Source of the DNA: Marivita sp051251565
GTDB taxonomy: Bacteria > Pseudomonadota > Alphaproteobacteria > Rhodobacterales > Rhodobacteraceae
Direction: 5' to 3'
Assembly: GCF_051251565.1 (NCBI RefSeq)
Contig: NZ_JBPOFB010000005.1
Span: 244,354 to 308,353, forward strand
DNA: 64,000 nt
Part shown: one piece after another, positions 60,499-64,000 of the stretch
How the letters are laid out: every line of letters begins with the position of its first letter
How positions within the stretch are numbered: position 1 is the first letter of the stretch
The notes under the pieces: generated by a model
The model's input: the letters and a program-made list of their open reading frames with translations, nothing else
Databases searched by the model: none
What the model was told of the DNA's origin: nothing
Program-made: the position numbers and the translations under genes

Positions 60499-60705
60499 AT
60501 GGACTACCCCACGTTCCCGGATACTGGCTTCGTCCGTTTATCCCAAATACTGGCACCAAACGGTCCTATTCCCGTTTCTAAGTCAACATGGTGGACAGGC
60601 GTTAAAGAAGGTCGCTTTCCCAAGCCACAAAAACTTGGGCCTCGGACGACGGTTTGGAAGGCCGAAGACATCCGCGCTTTGTTCGAAGGTGATAAGGATG
60701 CCTAA
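60499..60705 (+). CDS. AlpA-family regulator/excisionase-like protein
   Basis: 68 residues, a single winged-HTH-like domain: VRLSQILAPNGPIPVSKSTWWTGVKEGRFPKPQKLGPRTTVWKAEDI is the AlpA/MerR-like excisionase signature. Such proteins control the integrase gene or promote excision. It overlaps the next gene by 8 bases (ATG at 60698), so the two are co-translated. Confidence 0.8.
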   Translation: MDYPTFPDTGFVRLSQILAPNGPIPVSKSTWWTGVKEGRFPKPQKLGPRTTVWKAEDIRALFEGDKDA

Positions 60706-61123
60706 GCGCGTGAACCCGATGGCTGTGAAAGGCAACTTGACCTACGACGTTTTCGAAGCCGCAAGCGCCTTGAAAGTCACTCCCGCCACAATCCGCAACT
60801 GGATCAAGGACGGTTTGAAGGCGATGACCTCATCCAAGCCGTACCTGATCTTGGGCGCATCTATCCGCGAATACCTGCGGACCAAATACGCCGCTGCACG
60901 GCGCCCCTTAAATGATGACGAGTTGTTCTGCCCATCGTGCCGAAAAGGCCGCAAACCACTGCACATGCGCGTAACTCAGACAAAGATAACAACCAAGACC
61001 GACCTGCTTAAAGGCACTTGCCAGTACTGCAACGGCACCGCCACGCGGATGATCTCACACAAACAGCACTCTTTATTCAGTGCAATTTTCAAGATCACCA
61101 AAGGGCGTGTTGGCAAGGCTTAA
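60698..61123 (+). CDS. HTH plus zinc-ribbon protein of the island
   Basis: 141 residues. The N-terminal HTH (FEAASALKVTPATIRNWIKDGLKAM) resembles excisionase-type DNA binding. The C-terminal half has a zinc ribbon formed by FCPSC and CQYC. It is probably a DNA-binding accessory factor of the recombinase just downstream. ATG 60698 is preceded by a GAAGG-type site within the AlpA gene. Confidence 0.75.
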   Translation: MPKRVNPMAVKGNLTYDVFEAASALKVTPATIRNWIKDGLKAMTSSKPYLILGASIREYLRTKYAAARRPLNDDELFCPSCRKGRKPLHMRVTQTKITTKTDLLKGTCQYCNGTATRMISHKQHSLFSAIFKITKGRVGKA

Positions 61124-61175
61124 CTGATACCACCATCCCTCCCCTGAATTGACACTTAGCAAACGGAGAATTCCT

Positions 61176-62192
61176 ATGAGAAAAGTGAACGAAGAAAATG
61201 AACGTATCAAACGCCGCTATCTCAAGTATTTGAAGGCTGCAAAACGCAAAGACCCCAGCACGGTTCAAAAGGCTGCCGATGGTATTCTGCGTTTTGAGGC
61301 CAGCACCAATTTCGCCAGCTTCAAGAAGTTCCGCATCGAACAAGTGATCAAGTTTCGCGAACGCTTGGAACAGGAGATCAGCAAGACAACCGGCAAGCCC
61401 CTCTCCAAGTCTACGATCTCAAGCATCCTGGCCGCCAACAAAGGCTTCATCTTCTGGCTGGCTGATCAGACTGGCTACAAGCAACGCATCCGCCATTCCG
61501 ATGCGGACTACTTCAACATGGACGCCAAAGGCCAACGTGTTGCCAGCGCTGTCCGCGAAACACCCTACCCTTCTATGGAAATGGTCCGCCACGCGTTCAA
61601 TTTCATACCGGAAAGTACTGAGGTCGAACGCCGCGACAAAGCTCTCTTTGCATTTTTTATGCTGACAGGTGCGCGCGATGGGGCGGTTGCATCTCTGCGC
61701 ATCAAGCACATCAACATGATCGACGGCTGCGTCTATCAGGATGCCCGCGAAGTCCGCACAAAGAACGCGAAAACCTTCACAACCTTCTTCTTGCCCGTCG
61801 ATGCAGATTACCTGATCTGTTTCACCGAATGGCTTAACCACCTAAAAAAGGAACGCCTGTTCGGTCCCGACGACCCACTCTTCCCTCCGGCACAGGTCAA
61901 AGCCATTGATGGCGAATTCCAAGTGTCTGGTTTGAAGCGCGAGATTTACAAAAACGCCAATGCCCTGCGTAAGGCCATCAGAGATGCCTTCACACGCGCT
62001 GACTTGCCGCCCTTCACCCCGCACGCGTTCCGTAAAACCCTAGTGAAATGGGCCGACACCCACTACCCGACCCGCGAAGCCTTCAAGGCGTTTTCTCAGA
62101 ACATCGGGCACAGCAGCGTTGTCACCTCGATCAGTGCGTATTGTCCGGTTTCCATCGAGCGGCAGGGCGAGCTGATAAAGAAACGCACCTAG
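61176..62192 (+). CDS. Tyrosine recombinase/site-specific integrase (second)
   Basis: 338 residues. An N-terminal SAM-like core-binding domain (about 1-115; TISSILAANKGFIFWLADQTG) precedes a catalytic domain with Arg in GARDGAVASL, His-x-x-Arg in TPHAFRKTL, His in NIGHSSVVT and Tyr in SAYCPVS. It lacks the DUF4102 arm domain of the first integrase, so it is a different recombinase class. CGGAG lies before ATG 61176. It sits between the HTH/zinc-ribbon gene and hsdM, 65 bases before hsdM, which raises the possibility of recombination of the hsd locus. Confidence 0.88.
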   Translation: MRKVNEENERIKRRYLKYLKAAKRKDPSTVQKAADGILRFEASTNFASFKKFRIEQVIKFRERLEQEISKTTGKPLSKSTISSILAANKGFIFWLADQTGYKQRIRHSDADYFNMDAKGQRVASAVRETPYPSMEMVRHAFNFIPESTEVERRDKALFAFFMLTGARDGAVASLRIKHINMIDGCVYQDAREVRTKNAKTFTTFFLPVDADYLICFTEWLNHLKKERLFGPDDPLFPPAQVKAIDGEFQVSGLKREIYKNANALRKAIRDAFTRADLPPFTPHAFRKTLVKWADTHYPTREAFKAFSQNIGHSSVVTSISAYCPVSIERQGELIKKRT

Positions 62193-62257
62193 GACCAGTT
62201 GCCCGTTGCCCCCACCACAAGCCGAAACTACTCTCACGAAAAACAGCAGGATTCCCA

Positions 62258-63700
62258 ATGTTTGAAAACGCCTTCAACAGCATCGACCGCGAACTTCGCA
62301 ACGAAGAGGGGTTGGCGTCCGAGCTTGATTATGCAGAGCAAACCTCTTGGATTTTGTTCCTCAAATATCTCGACGACATTGAACAGGAACGGCAGGACGA
62401 GGCGGAACTGGAGGGGCGCGACTATGCCCCGACCTTGCCTGACGCGATGCGTTGGAAAACATGGGCGTCGGCCAAGAACGAAGACGGCACCGACCGCAAG
62501 GATGTTCTGACGGGCGAAGACCTGATCACCTTTGTCAACCAGACGCTCTTTCCGACCCTCAAGAAATTCCGCGAGGATGCGACCAGCCCGGACACCATTG
62601 AATATAAGATTGGTGAAATCTTCTCAGAGATCACCAACAAATTCCGCTCCGGCTACTCCCTGCGCGACGTGCTTGAGATCGTCGATGGGCTGGAATTCAA
62701 CACTCAGGAAGCCAAGCACGAACTGTCTGACCTCTACGAATCCCGCATCAAACGGATGGGCAATGCAGGGCGCAACGGGGGGGAATACTACACGCCGCGT
62801 CCTTTGATCCGCGCCATGCTCAAAGTGATCGACCCCAAGATCGGCGAGACGGTTTATGACGGGGCCTGCGGATCGGCGGGCTTTCTGGTCGAGGCATACA
62901 CCCACATGCTGACGCCTGATATCTCTGCGACCGACTTCAACACGCTCCAGACCAAGACGTTCTATGGACAAGAGAAAAAGTCGCTCGCCTATATCATCGG
63001 AATTATGAACATGATCCTGCACGGGATCACCGCGCCCAACATTCGGCGCACCAATACGCTGAATGAAAACGTCATGGATATTCAGGAAAAGGACCGCCAC
63101 GATGTGATCCTCGCCAATCCGCCCTTCGGGTCTGGCGAACGGGCCGAGGTGCAGCAGAACTTTCCGATCAAATCGGGCGAGATGGGGTATCTGTTCATTC
63201 AGCACTTCATCCGCAAACTGCGCGCCGGGGGCCGCGCCGCTGTGGTGATCAAGAACACGTTTCTGAGCAATGGCGACGCAGCCGCCCTGCGCCGTGAATT
63301 GCTGGAGACCTGCGATCTGCACACGGTGCTGGATTGCCCGGCCAAGGTGTTTCAGGGCGCGGGCGTGAAAACCGTGGTGCTGTTCTTTGAAAAGGGACGT
63401 AAGACGCGGGCGACGTGGTATTACGCGCTGGACCCGGAGCGGTCCTTGGGCAAGTCATCGCCCCTGCGCGATGATGAATTGGCCGAATTCGTGGACCTGC
63501 AAAAAACCCGTGCGGACAGCGCCAAAAGCTGGACGGTGCAGCGCGGGGATATTGATGCCGAGACGGTAGATATGTCCGTCAAGAACCCCTTCGCGCCCGA
63601 GGAAGCCGCCCTGCGCGACCCTTCGGAGATCATCGAGGACATGCTGGCGCGGGATGCCGAGACCGCCGCGATTCTGGAAGAGATCAGGGGGATGCTGTGA
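62258..63700 (+). CDS. hsdM: Type I restriction-modification DNA methyltransferase subunit
   Basis: 480 residues. An N-terminal HsdM helical domain (FNSIDRELRNEEGLASELDYAEQTSWILFLKYLDD) precedes an N6-adenine methyltransferase domain with SAM-binding motif VYDGACGSAGFLVEAY and catalytic VILANPPFGSG (NPPF). It modifies adenine in a bipartite target specified by HsdS. ATG 62258 was chosen from the family start; it overlaps hsdS by 4 bases. Confidence 0.93.
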   Translation: MFENAFNSIDRELRNEEGLASELDYAEQTSWILFLKYLDDIEQERQDEAELEGRDYAPTLPDAMRWKTWASAKNEDGTDRKDVLTGEDLITFVNQTLFPTLKKFREDATSPDTIEYKIGEIFSEITNKFRSGYSLRDVLEIVDGLEFNTQEAKHELSDLYESRIKRMGNAGRNGGEYYTPRPLIRAMLKVIDPKIGETVYDGACGSAGFLVEAYTHMLTPDISATDFNTLQTKTFYGQEKKSLAYIIGIMNMILHGITAPNIRRTNTLNENVMDIQEKDRHDVILANPPFGSGERAEVQQNFPIKSGEMGYLFIQHFIRKLRAGGRAAVVIKNTFLSNGDAAALRRELLETCDLHTVLDCPAKVFQGAGVKTVVLFFEKGRKTRATWYYALDPERSLGKSSPLRDDELAEFVDLQKTRADSAKSWTVQRGDIDAETVDMSVKNPFAPEEAALRDPSEIIEDMLARDAETAAILEEIRGML

Positions 63701-63936
63701 AGGCGGGCTGGGAGGTCAAGCCGCTGGGCGAAGTTTGCACTCTTCAACGTGGTTTTGACCTTCCTAAACGCTTACGGACAAGCGGCCCGTTTGCATTGGT
63801 CACTTCAAACGGGCCAACGGACACACACGACACCGCAAAGGTGTCAGGACCGGGTGTAACTACGGGTCGAAGCGGCACGATAGGAGCCGTATACTTTATC
63901 GAGAATGACTTCTGGCCTCTAAATAGTCCGGCCTGA
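63697..63936 (+). pseudogene. hsdS: hsdS specificity subunit, truncated after ~78 codons
   Basis: 79 codons against a usual ~400. It shows the start of the first target-recognition domain: MKAGWEVKPLGEVCTLQRG, then GPGVTTGRSGTIGAVYFIENDFWPLN, which normally continues with LYVKDF-like residues. Here it runs into SPA and a stop, and none of the other frames in the last ~65 bases continues hsdS. The gene is therefore interrupted by foreign sequence, such as an insertion, or by rearrangement. Bases 63937-64000 are too short to identify. Confidence 0.6.
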
Positions 63937-64000
63937 ACAACTCCCAAGGCATTGAAAATATGTGATTAAATGGTGGTATTAGTGGTCTTTTCCTGCAGGG

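Larger units (their letters stand above)
58050..64000 (+). mobile_element. Integrated genomic island at tRNA-Thr (left part)
   Basis: The right side of the tRNA gene carries a P4-type integrase, an A/T-richer unknown gene, an AlpA-like regulator, a HTH/zinc-ribbon protein, a second tyrosine recombinase, and a type I restriction-modification locus. Gene content and base composition differ from the core on the left. The matching right attachment repeat (a copy of the tRNA 3' end) is not within the window, so the true end is unknown. Confidence 0.8.

Overview
This window looks like a chromosomal segment of an alphaproteobacterium, most likely a marine Rhodobacteraceae (Roseobacter-group) species. 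The reasons are the GC-rich coding bias, a PhyR-NepR-EcfG general stress response locus, a five-step histidine utilisation (hut) pathway, TRAP and ABC uptake systems, a GapR nucleoid protein, and many small catabolic clusters packed with 4-base overlaps. Housekeeping genes (lolCD, metF, a hisC-like gene, tRNA-Thr) argue against a plasmid.

Layout. 1-6.1 kb: the tail of an IS481-type transposase, a three-gene efflux/ABC operon divergent from a MarR regulator, and a HigB-HigA-like toxin-antitoxin pair. 6.2-11.6 kb: an AraC regulator followed by acyl-CoA dehydrogenase, GMC oxidoreductase and an enolase-superfamily enzyme, a catabolic cluster of unknown substrate. 11.6-14 kb: a tungstate ABC importer (tupBCA). 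14.1-24.7 kb: hutC-hutF divergent from hutI-H-G-U, followed by a DctPQM TRAP transporter. 24.8-34.6 kb: an amino-acid-type ABC importer surrounded by a deacylase, an M29/NicX-like protein, a LysR regulator, a Rieske oxygenase, a Rieske ferredoxin and a membrane desaturase. The same palindrome (ATTAGTC..G.TAAT) lies at the lysR start and upstream of the Rieske oxygenase gene, which suggests one regulon.

34.7-40.8 kb is the most coherent block. It holds the general stress response core (phyR, and nepR, a 54-codon gene that is easily missed, followed by ecfG). Six EcfG-type promoters (GGAAC-N16/17-CGTT, one with TGAAC) control the core itself, csbD, a DUF1328 gene, an amidoligase plus class-I glutamine-amidotransferase-like hydrolase pair, and a two-gene membrane-protein operon. 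The amidoligase/hydrolase pair, driven by a perfect stress promoter, is my best candidate for an under-described system.

40.9-57.8 kb: mixed core genes (DMT-like protein, DUF3047 protein, lolCD, hisC-like and class-V aminotransferases, phosphatase plus MsbA-like exporter, ArsC-like protein, cold-shock protein, metR/metF, IclR, GAPDH, a FadB-like protein with altered catalytic residues, gapR). Two perfect palindromes sit in the non-coding gap at 44.1-44.5 kb.

57.97 kb to the right edge: a tRNA-Thr gene followed at once by a P4-type integrase, marking the left end of an integrated island. It carries an A/T-rich gene of unknown function, an AlpA-like regulator, a HTH/zinc-ribbon protein, a second tyrosine recombinase and a type I restriction-modification locus (hsdM and an hsdS broken after about 78 codons). 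The island runs off the window, so its right end and hsdR are not visible. I saw no rRNA genes, no CRISPR array and no replication origin.
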